Shown: positions 1 through 10,112 of the stretch, piece after piece | Layout: the number at the start of each line of letters is the position of its first letter | Position numbering within the stretch: position 1 is the stretch's first letter | NCBI GenBank assembly: GCA_965202905.1 | Contig: OZ241868.1 | Span: 1,364,001 to 1,428,000 of the forward strand | Direction of reading: 5' to 3' | Length of the DNA: 64,000 nucleotides | Source: CAYFYS01 sp965202905 | GTDB lineage: Bacteria > Pseudomonadota > Alphaproteobacteria > MPNO01 | Made by a program: the position numbers and the translations under genes | Notes under the pieces: generated by a model | Database searches by the model: none | Told to the model about the DNA's origin: nothing | The model's input: the letters and a program-made list of their open reading frames with translations, nothing else

Positions 1-1
1 T

Positions 2-3000
2 GATCCTTTTGGGCGGTTCGTGTCCTGCCTGATCTACATGCCGCGCGAGCGCTACACGACGCAGATACGCGAACGCATGCAGCAGATCGTCGAGGAGGGC
101 TTCGGCGGCCCGGTGTCGGTGTTTTACGTCCAGGTCTCCGATGCACCCCATGCCCGGCTGCAGTTCATCGTGCGCATCGAACGCGAGCGCGAGCCCGATC
201 TCGACGAGATCGAGCGTCGGCTGGTCGAGACCGGCCGCGACTGGCGCGACGAGTTCAGCCGGGCGCTGGTCGCCGCCCGTGGCGAGGCGGAGGGTCTGGA
301 GATCTTCGACCTCTACGCCGACGCCTTCCCCGCGAGCTACCGGGAACGCAACGGCTCCGTTGTGGCGCTGCGTGACCTCGCAAAGATCGAGGCGGTGCTG
401 GCCAGCGGCGAGATCGCCGCCGACCTGTACCGCCCCGACGAGGGGCCCGACAACCGGATCCGGTTCAAGGTCTATAACCCCGACAATCAGATGGCCCTGT
501 CCGACGTCCTTCCGCGGCTGGAGAACATGGGGTTGCGGGTGATCGACGAGTTCTCGCACCGGGTCCTCCGCGCCGGCGCCGGGCGCGAAGTCTGGCTCCA
601 CGATTTCGGCCTGGAGACCAGGCTCGGCCGCGCCGTCGACTTCGATCGGGTCAAGCCGAATTTCGAGGCATTGTTCACCGAAGTCTGCCGCGGCGCGATA
701 GAGGATGACGGGTTCAACGCGCTGGTTGCGGCAACCGGCCTCGACGCCAGGCAAGTCTCGGTGTTGCGCGCCTATTGCAAGTATCTCCGCCAAGCGGCGA
801 TCCCGTTCAGCCAAGCCTATATGGAAGCGACGCTCCTGGCCAACCCGCGGATCGCCGGGTCGATCGTCGCCCTGTTCGAGGCGCTCTACGATCCCAATGC
901 CGAGGACCGGCGCGAGCGCCGGATCAAGACCTTGCTCGGCAAGATCGAGACCGCGCTCGATGCGGTCGAGAGCCTCGATCAGGATCGGATCCTGCGGCGG
1001 TTTCTGAACGTCGTGCTGGCGACGCTCAGGACGAACTACTATCAGAGCGACGCCGACGGCGCGCCGAAGCCCTGCATTTCGTTCAAGATCGACTCGCATG
1101 CGGTCGACGGGCTGCCCGCGCCGGCGCCGCTGGTGGAGATCTTCGTCTATTCGCCGCGGGTCGAGGCGATCCACCTGCGCGGCGGCAAGGTGGCGCGCGG
1201 CGGCATCAGGTGGTCGGACCGGCGCGAGGATTTCCGCACCGAAATCCTCAGCCTGATGAAGGCGCAGATGACCAAGAACGGCGTCATCGTCCCGGTCGGC
1301 GCCAAGGGCGGCTTCGTGGTCAAGCGGCCGCCCGCCGATGGCGCGCGCGAGGCGTTGCAGGCCGAAGGCATCGCCTGCTACCGGACGATGATGTCGGGCA
1401 TGTTGGATCTGACGGACAACCTTATGCCAGGCGGGCTGGTCCATCCCGAGCGCGCGGTCCGCCGCGACGGGGACGATCCCTATCTCGTCGTCGCGGCCGA
1501 CAAGGGAACCACGACCTTCTCGGACATCGCCAACGCCGTCGCGCGCGACTACGACTTTTGGCTCGACGACGCCTTCGCCTCGGGCGGCTCCGCCGGCTAC
1601 GACCATAAGCAAATGGGGATTACCGCGCGCGGGGCCTGGGAGTCCGTCAAGCGGCATTTCCGCGAGATCGGCATCGACACCCAGACCCGGGATTTCACCT
1701 GTGTCGGGATCGGCGACATGTCGGGCGACGTCTTCGGCAACGCCATGCTGCTGTCGCCCCACATCAGGCTGGTCGGCGCGTTCAATCACCTGCACATCTT
1801 CATCGATCCCGACCCCGACCCGGCCGCAAGCCTGTGCGAGCGCAGGCGGCTGTTCGCGCTGCCGCGCTCGTCCTGGTCGGACTACGAGGCGGCGCTGCTC
1901 TCCAAGGGCGGCGGCGTCTTCGAGCGCGGCGCCAAGTCGATCAGGATCACGTCCGAGATGCGCGCCTGTCTCGGCCTGTCGGCCGGCGGCGCGATGACTC
2001 CCAACAACCTCATCCGCGCGATGCTCAAGGCGCCGGTGGACCTGTTGTGGTTCGGCGGGATCGGCACATACGTCAAGGCCCGCAACGAAGCCCATGCCGA
2101 GGCCGGCGACCGGATCAACGATGCGCTCAGGGTCGATGCGAACGAGCTGCGCTGCCGTGTCATCGGCGAGGGCGCCAATCTGGGCTGCACGCAGCGCGGC
2201 CGGATCGCCTACGGGCTTGCCGGGGGCCGGATCAACACCGACTTCATCGACAACTCCGCCGGGGTGTCGACATCCGATCACGAGGTCAATATCAAGATCC
2301 TGCTGGGCGAGGTGATGGCCGCGGGCAAGCTCTCGCGCAAGAGCCGCGATACGCTGCTGGCCGAGACGACCGACGAGCTTGCCCGGCACGTCCTGGTGGA
2401 CAACTACCGCCAATCCATGGCGATCACTCATGCCGAGGCCCGCGGGAGCGCGCTGATCGGCGACGCGGCGCGGCTGATCCGTGCGCTCGAGCGCGCCGGC
2501 CGTCTCGACCGCGCGGTCGAGTTCCTGCCCGACGACGAGACGCTGGCGGCGCGGCGCGCGGCCGGGCTCGGCCTCACCCGGCCGGAGATCGCCGTCCTGC
2601 TCGCCTATTCCAAAATGACGCTCTACGACGAGATCCTGGCCAGCGACGTGCCCGATGACCCCTTCCTGGTCCACGATGTCGGTCTCTACTTCCCGGGGCC
2701 GCTGCGCTCGAAATTCGCCGCGTTCGTCCCGGGCCATCGGCTGCGGCGCGAGATCAGCGCGACCTATATCACCAACAGCTTCGTCAACCGGGTCGGGCCG
2801 ACCTTCGTCGGCGAGGTGAGCGAAAAGACCGGCGCCTCGCCCATCGAGATCGCCAAGGCCTACCTGATCGCACGACAGATCTTCGGATTGCATGCCCATT
2901 GGGCCGATATCGAGGCGCTCGACAACAAGGTCGCCGCCGCGGTGCAGACCGGCCTGAACCTCGATGTTCACCGGCTGGTCGAACGGGTGACGATCTGGAT

Positions 3001-3595
3001 GCTGCGCAACGGCCCGAGACCGCTGGACGTGACGCGCGCGATCGGACAGTACGGCGTCGGGATCGCCGGCTTGGCCGACGGCATGGACCGGCTCATCCCC
3101 ACCGATCTGCGCGCCGGCGTCCGGGCCGCCGCCGAAAGCTCTGTCGAGCGCGGCGTCCCCCGCTCGCTGGCGCGACGGGTCGCCGCCCTGGAGGTCCTGT
3201 TCTCCGGCTGCGACATCGTGCGGATCGCCGCCGACGGCGGGCATTCGGCGTCCGATGTCGCCGAGGTCTATTACGAGATCGGCCGCCGGCTGAGCCTCGA
3301 TTGGCTGCGTCGGGCCGCCGAAACCCTGCCGGTCGAGACCGACTGGCACGCGATGGCCGCGGCGGCGATCGTCGAGGACCTCTACGCCCTGCAAAGCAGG
3401 CTGGCAGTACGCATCATGGACACTTGCAGCGGCGGACCCGGCGGCAACAGCGCGATCGAGGCGTGGTGCGCCGGCAACCGGTCCCGCTTCGATCGCGCCC
3501 GGGCCATAGCGGCCGACCTGCGCGCCGCCGGCGCCGCCGATCTTGCCATGCTCACGGTGGCAAACCGCGAGGTCCGCGCGCTACTCGGCCGCTAG
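2..3595 (+). CDS. NAD-specific glutamate dehydrogenase, large type (5' end cut by window)
   Basis: Catalyses NAD-dependent oxidative deamination of glutamate to 2-oxoglutarate and ammonia in the cytoplasm. The reading frame is open from base 2, and the residues before the first possible start (DPFGRFVSCL) match the interior of the family, so the gene begins upstream; about 1,197 residues are visible of a family usually near 1,600. The dehydrogenase core is recognised from the GGIRWSDRREDF segment near bases 1198-1233 and the PVGAKGGFVVK substrate-lysine segment near 1292-1325. The N-terminal regulatory part is mostly outside the window. It ends in a TAG that lies inside a strong inverted repeat and faces a convergent epimerase-like gene. 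The glutamate synthase operon downstream fits a nitrogen-metabolism neighbourhood, although the two are not one transcript. Confidence 0.95.
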   Translation, partial: DPFGRFVSCLIYMPRERYTTQIRERMQQIVEEGFGGPVSVFYVQVSDAPHARLQFIVRIEREREPDLDEIERRLVETGRDWRDEFSRALVAARGEAEGLEIFDLYADAFPASYRERNGSVVALRDLAKIEAVLASGEIAADLYRPDEGPDNRIRFKVYNPDNQMALSDVLPRLENMGLRVIDEFSHRVLRAGAGREVWLHDFGLETRLGRAVDFDRVKPNFEALFTEVCRGAIEDDGFNALVAATGLDARQVSVLRAYCKYLRQAAIPFSQAYMEATLLANPRIAGSIVALFEALYDPNAEDRRERRIKTLLGKIETALDAVESLDQDRILRRFLNVVLATLRTNYYQSDADGAPKPCISFKIDSHAVDGLPAPAPLVEIFVYSPRVEAIHLRGGKVARGGIRWSDRREDFRTEILSLMKAQMTKNGVIVPVGAKGGFVVKRPPADGAREALQAEGIACYRTMMSGMLDLTDNLMPGGLVHPERAVRRDGDDPYLVVAADKGTTTFSDIANAVARDYDFWLDDAFASGGSAGYDHKQMGITARGAWESVKRHFREIGIDTQTRDFTCVGIGDMSGDVFGNAMLLSPHIRLVGAFNHLHIFIDPDPDPAASLCERRRLFALPRSSWSDYEAALLSKGGGVFERGAKSIRITSEMRACLGLSAGGAMTPNNLIRAMLKAPVDLLWFGGIGTYVKARNEAHAEAGDRINDALRVDANELRCRVIGEGANLGCTQRGRIAYGLAGGRINTDFIDNSAGVSTSDHEVNIKILLGEVMAAGKLSRKSRDTLLAETTDELARHVLVDNYRQSMAITHAEARGSALIGDAARLIRALERAGRLDRAVEFLPDDETLAARRAAGLGLTRPEIAVLLAYSKMTLYDEILASDVPDDPFLVHDVGLYFPGPLRSKFAAFVPGHRLRREISATYITNSFVNRVGPTFVGEVSEKTGASPIEIAKAYLIARQIFGLHAHWADIEALDNKVAAAVQTGLNLDVHRLVERVTIWMLRNGPRPLDVTRAIGQYGVGIAGLADGMDRLIPTDLRAGVRAAAESSVERGVPRSLARRVAALEVLFSGCDIVRIAADGGHSASDVAEVYYEIGRRLSLDWLRRAAETLPVETDWHAMAAAAIVEDLYALQSRLAVRIMDTCSGGPGGNSAIEAWCAGNRSRFDRARAIAADLRAAGAADLAMLTVANREVRALLGR

Positions 3596-3625
3596 TGGTT
3601 CGAATCTTTCGCTTCGAACCACTAG
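3592..3625. terminator. Perfect 13-bp inverted repeat, probable bidirectional terminator
   Basis: The arms CTAGTGGTTCGAA (3592-3604) and TTCGAACCACTAG (3613-3625) pair perfectly around an 8-base loop and are followed by TTT. The left arm contains the stop codon of the glutamate dehydrogenase. The hairpin lies between two convergent genes, as expected for a shared terminator. The U-tract is short, so factor-independent termination is an inference. Confidence 0.6.
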
Positions 3626-3640
3626 TTTCATGTTGATTGA

Positions 3641-4603
3641 TCAACTTATCGAGATATTTGAATGCGTTATGGTCGCCAGATCATCATCGGCCGGAGGCTT
3701 CACCAGGGGATTCAAATGCCTCGGTTGATCCACTAGCGCGGCCAGCCCCTCGCGGTAGCTCGGGTAGCGCAGCGCGACGCCGAGTTCCTGCTTGATCCGC
3801 CGATTGCACACCCGCCGGTTCTCCGAATAGAACCGCTGTGCCGCCGGTGACAGATCGGCGGTCTCGAAGGGTTCGGCCGCTGGCGGCTCGATGCCGAGCA
3901 GGCCGGCCGCATGTGCGATGACGACGGGCTGGGCCGCCGGTTCGTCGTCGCAGACATTGTAGATCGCGCCTGAGCGCGGCCGCTCCATCGAGGCCAGCAA
4001 GACGCCCAGGATGTCCGCGACATGGATTCTCGAGAACACCTGTCCCGGCTTGACAATGCGCCGAGCCGAGCCGGCGCGAAGCCGTTCCAGCGCGTTGCGG
4101 CCAGGGCCATAGATGCCGGCCAGACGGAAGATGTGGACGGGAATGCCGTTCATCGCACCCAGCTTCAGCCACGCGCCTTCGACCGTCAGCCTGCGCAGGG
4201 CGGGCTCGGTGGCGGGATCCGGCGCCGTGGTTTCGTCCACCCAGCCACCGTCGCGGTCGCCGTAGACGCCGGTGGTCGACAGGTAACCGATCCATTCCAG
4301 CGCGCTGGCCGCGGCGATGTCCCTGCCGTGGTGGACGAGCGCGGGATCGCCGTCATCGCCCGGCGGGATCGAGGCCAGCAGGTGGGTCGCGCCCGAAAGA
4401 GCCTCGCCGCCGCTCGCCATCGGACGGTCGCCAGCGAAGACATGGGCCTCGATCCCGCGCTCCGCCATCGCCGCGACGGACCGCTCGGTGCGCCGGGTGC
4501 CGGCGATGCCGCGCCCGGCGGCGGCCAGATGTCCCGCGACATATCCCAGCCCGAAGCAGAAAACTCTCTTGGCGGCGCCGATCACGGAAAGCTCCTTGCT
4601 CAC
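3641..4603 (-). CDS. NAD(P)-dependent epimerase/SDR family protein (YeeZ-like)
   Basis: Protein of 320 residues with an N-terminal dinucleotide-binding glycine motif (GLGYVAG, residues 18-24), a YLSTTGVYGD segment near residues 106-115 and an RLAGIYGPGRN segment typical of the YeeZ-like extended SDR group. The substrate is unknown; members are annotated as NAD-dependent epimerases or oxidoreductases. It is transcribed towards the glutamate dehydrogenase gene and away from the TPR gene, so it seems to be a single-gene unit. The GXGYXG form of the glycine motif is that of the YeeZ group rather than of sugar epimerases, so a sugar-nucleotide role should not be assumed. Confidence 0.85.
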   Translation of the reverse strand: MSKELSVIGAAKRVFCFGLGYVAGHLAAAGRGIAGTRRTERSVAAMAERGIEAHVFAGDRPMASGGEALSGATHLLASIPPGDDGDPALVHHGRDIAAASALEWIGYLSTTGVYGDRDGGWVDETTAPDPATEPALRRLTVEGAWLKLGAMNGIPVHIFRLAGIYGPGRNALERLRAGSARRIVKPGQVFSRIHVADILGVLLASMERPRSGAIYNVCDDEPAAQPVVIAHAAGLLGIEPPAAEPFETADLSPAAQRFYSENRRVCNRRIKQELGVALRYPSYREGLAALVDQPRHLNPLVKPPADDDLATITHSNISIS

Positions 4604-4678
4604 GGATGAACGGGTGATGCGGGCGGAACGCCGGAATAGTATCCGGATTTGCCCCAGGATGTGTATGGGAGGTGCGTT

Positions 4679-5524
4679 TTGGCGAGGCGCAAGCGCCTGT
4701 TAGACGAGCAGCCGAACCGGATCTGGCCGATCCTTGCCTTCGCGGTCGGCGCGGCCGCGCTGCTGCTGACGCCGCCGGGCGACACTGTGGCGAGCGAGGA
4801 GGACGCCGGTCGCTACAGCGAATGCATGTCGCTTGCCCGTACCGCGCCCGAGGAGGCGCAGAAAAAGGCGCTCGAATGGACCCGTCAGGGCGGCGGAGAT
4901 GCGGCCGATCACTGCCTGGCGGTGGCCTTGCTCGGGCTCGGCCGGTACGAGATGTCCGCCCGGAGCCTCGAGGCGCTTTCCGAACGCACCCGCAAGGCCC
5001 GCCCGTCCCTGTCGGTCGAACTGCTCGGCCAGGCGGCCAATGCCTGGCTGATCGCCGGCAAGCCGCAAGCGGCCTATGCCGCCCAGACCCGTGCGCTGAA
5101 GGAACGGCCCGGCGATGTCGAGATCCTGATCGACCGCTCGATCGCGCTGGCCTCGAGCGCCAGGTACTGGGAGGCGCTGGACGATCTCAACGCCGTGCTC
5201 GATCTGGCGCCCGGCCGGGTGGACGCGCTGATTTTCCGCGCCGCCGCCTATCGCCGGCTGGATACGCTGGAACTTGCCGAGGACGACATCGCGCGCGTGC
5301 TGGGCCTGGCCCCGGAAAACGTCGACGGCCTGCTCGAGCGCGGGATCATCCGGCGGCTCAAGGGCGACATCGGCGGCGCCCAAGCCGACTGGATGGCGAT
5401 CCTGCGCATCGCCCCCGATTCGCCCGCGGCCGAGTACGCCCGACTCAACATCGAAAAGATCGCCGTCAAGCAGGCGCCGCCCGCCCCCGACGAGCCGGAT
5501 AATACCAAACCGGCCAATCGCTGA
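4679..5524 (+). CDS. Membrane-anchored tetratricopeptide repeat protein
   Basis: Protein of about 281 residues. After a basic N-terminus (MARRKRLL) comes one hydrophobic segment (about residues 14-31), either a signal anchor or an uncleaved signal peptide, then an alpha-helical region with TPR-type repeats (for example the ALDDLNAVLDLAPGRVDALI and AEDDIARVLGLAPENVDGLL units). TPR domains mediate protein-protein contacts; the partner is unknown. TTG at 4679 was chosen because GGGAGG at 4667-4672 lies six bases upstream; an in-frame TTG at 4649 would give a longer form without such a site. It converges on gltB with only 19 bases between the stop codons. Confidence 0.75.
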   Translation: MARRKRLLDEQPNRIWPILAFAVGAAALLLTPPGDTVASEEDAGRYSECMSLARTAPEEAQKKALEWTRQGGGDAADHCLAVALLGLGRYEMSARSLEALSERTRKARPSLSVELLGQAANAWLIAGKPQAAYAAQTRALKERPGDVEILIDRSIALASSARYWEALDDLNAVLDLAPGRVDALIFRAAAYRRLDTLELAEDDIARVLGLAPENVDGLLERGIIRRLKGDIGGAQADWMAILRIAPDSPAAEYARLNIEKIAVKQAPPAPDEPDNTKPANR

Positions 5525-5543
5525 ACCGGGGCTTCCAGCCCGC

Positions 5544-8500
5544 TCAGGCCGTCTGCCCGGTCTCCGCCTCGGCGATAACGGGATGGTCGTAGCGGTGCAT
5601 CATCTCGTTCGGAACGACCTGCCAGAACCGCGGCGCCTCGCGGTCCCAGTCGATCAGCAGCCGCTCGGCGAAGCGTGACTGAGTCTCGCGGACATGCTCC
5701 TCGACCAGGGCCCTCAGCACACCCTCCCAATGGGCGACCTGGATGCGCTGGAAGAAGACGGTACCGCCGTTGACCCGCGAGGCGAAGGTCTCGGAGGCGT
5801 CGTAGACGAAAGCCATGCCGCCGGTCATGCCTGCGCCGAAATTGTCGCCGACCGCGCCGAGCACCACCGCGATCCCGTTGGTCATGTACTCGCAGCCGTT
5901 GGAGCCGCAGCCCTCCACGACCACCGTCGCGCCCGAGTTGCGCACCGCGAACCGCTCGCCCGCCTGGCCGGCGGCGAACAGCCTGCCGGCGGTCGCGCCG
6001 TAGAGAACGGTGTTGCCGACGATGGTGTTCTCGTTGGAGGCCAGCTTGCTCGCCGTCGCCAGGCGGACGACGATGGTGCCGCCCGACAGGCCCTTGCCGA
6101 CATAGTCGTTGGCGTCGCCGAACACTTCGAGCTTGAGGCCCTGGACGGCGAACGCCCCGAGGCTTTGTCCGGCCGAGCCGCGCAGCCGCACCGTGATGTG
6201 GCCGGGCTGGAGGCCGGTCATGCCGTAGCGCCGTGCGATCATGGCCGAGAACCTGGTGCCGATGGCGCGCTGGGTGTTCCGGATATTGTAGGCGAGCTGC
6301 ATCTTCTCGCCGAGCTCGAGCGCGGGCGCCGCGTCCTGGATCATCTGGGCGTCCAGCGTGTCCGGGACCTCGTTGCGGCCTTCCAGCGTGCAGAAATGCG
6401 AGTGATCGCCTGGATCGGCCTGGACCAGCATCGGGTTGAAGTCCAGATCGTCGAGATGGGCGTTGCCGCGCCCGACCTGGCCCAGGAGCTCGGTCCGGCC
6501 GATGATGTCGGTCAGCCGGCGGGCGCCGAGCGAGGCCAGGATCTCGCGGATCTCCTCGGCGACGAAGCTGAACAAATTGACCACCTTCTCGGGCGTCCCG
6601 GAAAACTTCTCGCGCAGCCGCGGGTCCTGGGTACACACGCCCACCGGGCAGGTGTTGGAATGGCACTGCCGCACCATGATGCAGCCCATGGCGACCAGCG
6701 AGGCGGTGCCGATGCCGAACTCCTCGGCGCCCAGGAGCGCCGCGATCACCACCTCGCGACCGGTCTTCAGCCCGCCGTCGACGCGCAGCACCACCCGGTG
6801 GCGCAGTTGGTTCAGGGTCAGCACCTGGTTGACCTCGGACAGGCCCAGTTCCCAGGGCAGGCCGGCATACTTGATCGAGGATTGCGGGCTCGCGCCGGTG
6901 CCGCCCGAATGGCCCGAGATCAGAATCACGTCGGCCTTGGCCTTGGCGACACCTGCCGCAATCGTGCCGATGCCGCTTTGCGAGACCAGCTTCACGCAGA
7001 CCTTGGCGTCGGGGTTGATCTGCTTGAGGTCGTAAATGAGCTGCGCCAGGTCCTCGATCGAATAGATGTCGTGGTGAGGCGGCGGCGAGATCAGCGTGAC
7101 GCCGGGCGTCGAGTGGCGCAGCTTCGCGATCATCTCTGAGACCTTGATGCCGGGAAGCTGGCCGCCCTCGCCGGGCTTGGCGCCCTGGGCGATCTTGATC
7201 TCGATCTCGCGGCAGTTGTTGAGGTATTCCGCCGTCACCCCGAATCGGCCCGAGGCGACCTGCTTGATCGCCGAACTCGCGTTGTCGCCGTTCGGGCGCG
7301 GGCGATAGCGCCCGGGATCCTCGCCGCCCTCGCCGGAATCCGATTTAGCGCCGATGCGGTTCATCGCGATCGACAGGACCGCGTGCGCCTCGGGGCTCAG
7401 CGCGCCCAGCGAGATGCCGGGCGCGACCAGCCGTTTGCGGATCGCGGTAATCGATTCGACCTCCTCGATCGGCACCGGGTCGGCCTTGGGCGAGAACTCC
7501 ATCAGGTCGCGCAGGTTGATCGGCGGCGCGCTGCGCACCCCGTCGAGGTATTTGCGGTATGTGGCGAACGAATCGGTGGCGACCGCGGACTGCAGGATGT
7601 GGATCTGGCGCCCCTCGAAGGCGTGGCTTTCGCCATTCTGACGGAAGCGGTAGAGCCCGCCCACGGGAAGGGCCGCGATCTCCGCGTCGAAGGCGCGCTC
7701 ATGCAGCGCGAGCGTCATGCGGCGGATGCCGTGCAGCCCGATGCCCGAGATCCGCGACGTCATGCCCGGGAAATAGCTGTTCACCAGCCAGCGGCTGAGC
7801 CCCACGGCCTCGAACTTGTAGGCGCCGCGATAGGACGACACGATCGAGATGCCCATCTTGGACATCACCTTGAGAATGCCTTGGTCGATCGCGGTCTTGT
7901 AGCGGGCGATGCACTCCTGGAGCGTCAGGGCGCCGAACAGCCCGCGGCGGTGGCGGTCGGCGATCGTGTCCTGGGCGAGATAGGCGTTGACCGTCGTCGC
8001 GCCCACGCCGATCAGGACGGCGAAGTAGTGCACGTCCATGCACTCCGCGCTCTCGACATTGAGCGAGGTGAAGGTCCTCAGCGACTGGGAGACCAGATGG
8101 CTGTGAACCCCGCCGGCGGCCAGGATCATCGGGATCGCCGCGCGCTCCGGCCCGATGTTGCGGTCGGAGAGGATGAGGTGGATCGCTCCGCCCCGGACGG
8201 CGTCCTCGGCCTGGCGCTGGATGCGGTGCATCGCACGCCGCAACGCCAGCTCGTCGTCGTTGTTGCGGAACGTGCAGTCGATCACGGCCGCGGTCTTGCC
8301 CAGATAGTCGCGCAAGGCCGCGAACGCGGCGTTGGTCACTACCGGCGATTCGAGCTGCAAGAGCCGCATCTGGCTCTCGTCCCGGCTCAGGATGTTGCCG
8401 AGGTTGCCGAGCCTCGTGCGCAGGCTCATCACCCGGTACTCGCGCAAGGAGTCGATCGGCGGGTTGGTCACTTGGCTGAACGACTGGCGGAAGAAGTGGT

Positions 8501-10112
8501 GCAACCCGCGATACTGCTCCGACAGCACCGCCAGCGGCGTGTCGTCGCCCATCGAGCCCACCGCCTCCTTGGCGTCGACGACCATCGGATGCAGCAGAAG
8601 CTCCACCTCCTCCAGCGAATAGCCCGCCGCGATCTGGCGGCGGCGCAGCGCTTCGCCGGCGAGCCCGACGCGGACCGGCTCGCCGGCGCGGATCAGGCTG
8701 TCGAGCTTTGTGAGGTTGCCGAGCCAGTCCGAATAGGGCTCCTCGGCGGCGAGCCGTTTCTTGACGTCCGCGTCGTGGAAGAGCGCGCCCTCGTCGAGAT
8801 CGACGGCCAGCACTTCGCCCGGCCCCAGCCGGCCCTTCTCGACGACCTGGGATTCCGGCGAATAGACCATCCCGGTCTCCGAGCCGACGATCAACAGCCC
8901 GTTCTGCAGGATCGAATAGCGCATCGGTCGGAGCCCGTTGCGGTCCATCGCCGCGACCACCCAGCGGCCGTCGGTGCCGGTGATCGCCGCCGGGCCGTCC
9001 CACGGCTCCATGACGCAGTTGAGATAGCTGAAGAACGCCTTGATCTCCGCGTCGATGTCAGCCTTCTGCGACCACGCGGCCGGGATCATCATGCAGCTCG
9101 CGAACGGCGCGGACCGGCCGGTCCGGCAGAGCAGCTCGAAGACGTTATCGAGCGCGGAGGAGTCCGAGCCGCCCGGCTCGATGACCGGCTTGAGGTCCTC
9201 GACACGCTCGCCGAAGACCTCGGCATCCATCCGGGTCTCGTGGCTCTTCATCCAGTTGACGTTGCCCGACAGGGTGTTGATCTCGCCGTTATGGGCAAGC
9301 ATCCGGAACGGCTGGGCGAGCCGCCAAGTCGGGAACGTGTTGGTCGAGTAACGCTGGTGGTAGATGGCGAAGCGCGAGACGAAGCGCTCGTCCAGCAGGT
9401 CGGGGTAGAAGGCCGTCAGTTGCTCGGCCAGGAACATCCCCTTGTAGATCACCGAGCGCGAGGACAGCGAGCACAGGTAGAAGTCGTTGATGTTCTCGGC
9501 GCGCACCTGATTCTCGATCAGCCGGCGGATGATATAGAGATCGGCCTCGAAACGGTCGCCGGAGACTCCGGGAGTGCCGGCGATCATGATCTGCTCGATC
9601 TCCGGGCGCGTTGCGTTGGCTTTCTCGCCGATCACGTCGACATCGATCGGTACTTGGCGCCAGCCGTAGATCAGGTAGCCGAACTTAAGGATCTCGGATT
9701 CCACGATGCAACGGCAGCGCTCCTGGCCGGCAAGGTTGGTGCGCGGCAGAAACACCATGCCGACCGCGATCGGGCCGCCGCCGGCGTTGTGGCCGGTGCG
9801 ACGGATATGCTCCTTGAAGAAATCCTGCGGGATGTCGACGTGGATGCCGGCGCCGTCGCCGGTCTTGCCGTCGGCATCGACCGCGCCGCGGTGCCAGACC
9901 GCCTTCAGCGCCTGGATCCCGGCCTCGACCACCTCGCGCCGGGCGATCCCGTCGACCGCGGCCACCAGCCCGACGCCGCAGGCCTCGTGCTCGTGCGCCG
10001 GATCGTAGAGCCCGCGCCCGGCCAGCCGCGCCGCCTCGCGTTCCCAGCGCGCGACGAATTTCGCGCCGTCGTCACGTCGATCGGGGTTTCCTGGTCTCGC
10101 CATCGGGTTCAC
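5544..10112 (-). CDS. gltB: Glutamate synthase (NADPH), large subunit
   Basis: Large subunit of bacterial GOGAT: hydrolyses glutamine in the N-terminal amidotransferase domain, channels ammonia to the FMN domain and makes glutamate from 2-oxoglutarate. The 1,522 residues carry all expected parts: the class II amidotransferase cysteine in HEACGVG (Cys45, implying removal of a propeptide of about 44 residues), the central domain, the FMN/3Fe-4S domain with the cysteine cluster CHSNTCPVGVC (around bases 6630-6670), and the C-terminal glutamate synthase helix domain. The start is GTG at 10112, overlapping the gltD stop by four bases (GTGA), which implies translational coupling. ATG at 10103 is an alternative start. 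Confidence 0.97.
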   Translation of the reverse strand: MNPMARPGNPDRRDDGAKFVARWEREAARLAGRGLYDPAHEHEACGVGLVAAVDGIARREVVEAGIQALKAVWHRGAVDADGKTGDGAGIHVDIPQDFFKEHIRRTGHNAGGGPIAVGMVFLPRTNLAGQERCRCIVESEILKFGYLIYGWRQVPIDVDVIGEKANATRPEIEQIMIAGTPGVSGDRFEADLYIIRRLIENQVRAENINDFYLCSLSSRSVIYKGMFLAEQLTAFYPDLLDERFVSRFAIYHQRYSTNTFPTWRLAQPFRMLAHNGEINTLSGNVNWMKSHETRMDAEVFGERVEDLKPVIEPGGSDSSALDNVFELLCRTGRSAPFASCMMIPAAWSQKADIDAEIKAFFSYLNCVMEPWDGPAAITGTDGRWVVAAMDRNGLRPMRYSILQNGLLIVGSETGMVYSPESQVVEKGRLGPGEVLAVDLDEGALFHDADVKKRLAAEEPYSDWLGNLTKLDSLIRAGEPVRVGLAGEALRRRQIAAGYSLEEVELLLHPMVVDAKEAVGSMGDDTPLAVLSEQYRGLHHFFRQSFSQVTNPPIDSLREYRVMSLRTRLGNLGNILSRDESQMRLLQLESPVVTNAAFAALRDYLGKTAAVIDCTFRNNDDELALRRAMHRIQRQAEDAVRGGAIHLILSDRNIGPERAAIPMILAAGGVHSHLVSQSLRTFTSLNVESAECMDVHYFAVLIGVGATTVNAYLAQDTIADRHRRGLFGALTLQECIARYKTAIDQGILKVMSKMGISIVSSYRGAYKFEAVGLSRWLVNSYFPGMTSRISGIGLHGIRRMTLALHERAFDAEIAALPVGGLYRFRQNGESHAFEGRQIHILQSAVATDSFATYRKYLDGVRSAPPINLRDLMEFSPKADPVPIEEVESITAIRKRLVAPGISLGALSPEAHAVLSIAMNRIGAKSDSGEGGEDPGRYRPRPNGDNASSAIKQVASGRFGVTAEYLNNCREIEIKIAQGAKPGEGGQLPGIKVSEMIAKLRHSTPGVTLISPPPHHDIYSIEDLAQLIYDLKQINPDAKVCVKLVSQSGIGTIAAGVAKAKADVILISGHSGGTGASPQSSIKYAGLPWELGLSEVNQVLTLNQLRHRVVLRVDGGLKTGREVVIAALLGAEEFGIGTASLVAMGCIMVRQCHSNTCPVGVCTQDPRLREKFSGTPEKVVNLFSFVAEEIREILASLGARRLTDIIGRTELLGQVGRGNAHLDDLDFNPMLVQADPGDHSHFCTLEGRNEVPDTLDAQMIQDAAPALELGEKMQLAYNIRNTQRAIGTRFSAMIARRYGMTGLQPGHITVRLRGSAGQSLGAFAVQGLKLEVFGDANDYVGKGLSGGTIVVRLATASKLASNENTIVGNTVLYGATAGRLFAAGQAGERFAVRNSGATVVVEGCGSNGCEYMTNGIAVVLGAVGDNFGAGMTGGMAFVYDASETFASRVNGGTVFFQRIQVAHWEGVLRALVEEHVRETQSRFAERLLIDWDREAPRFWQVVPNEMMHRYDHPVIAEAETGQTA

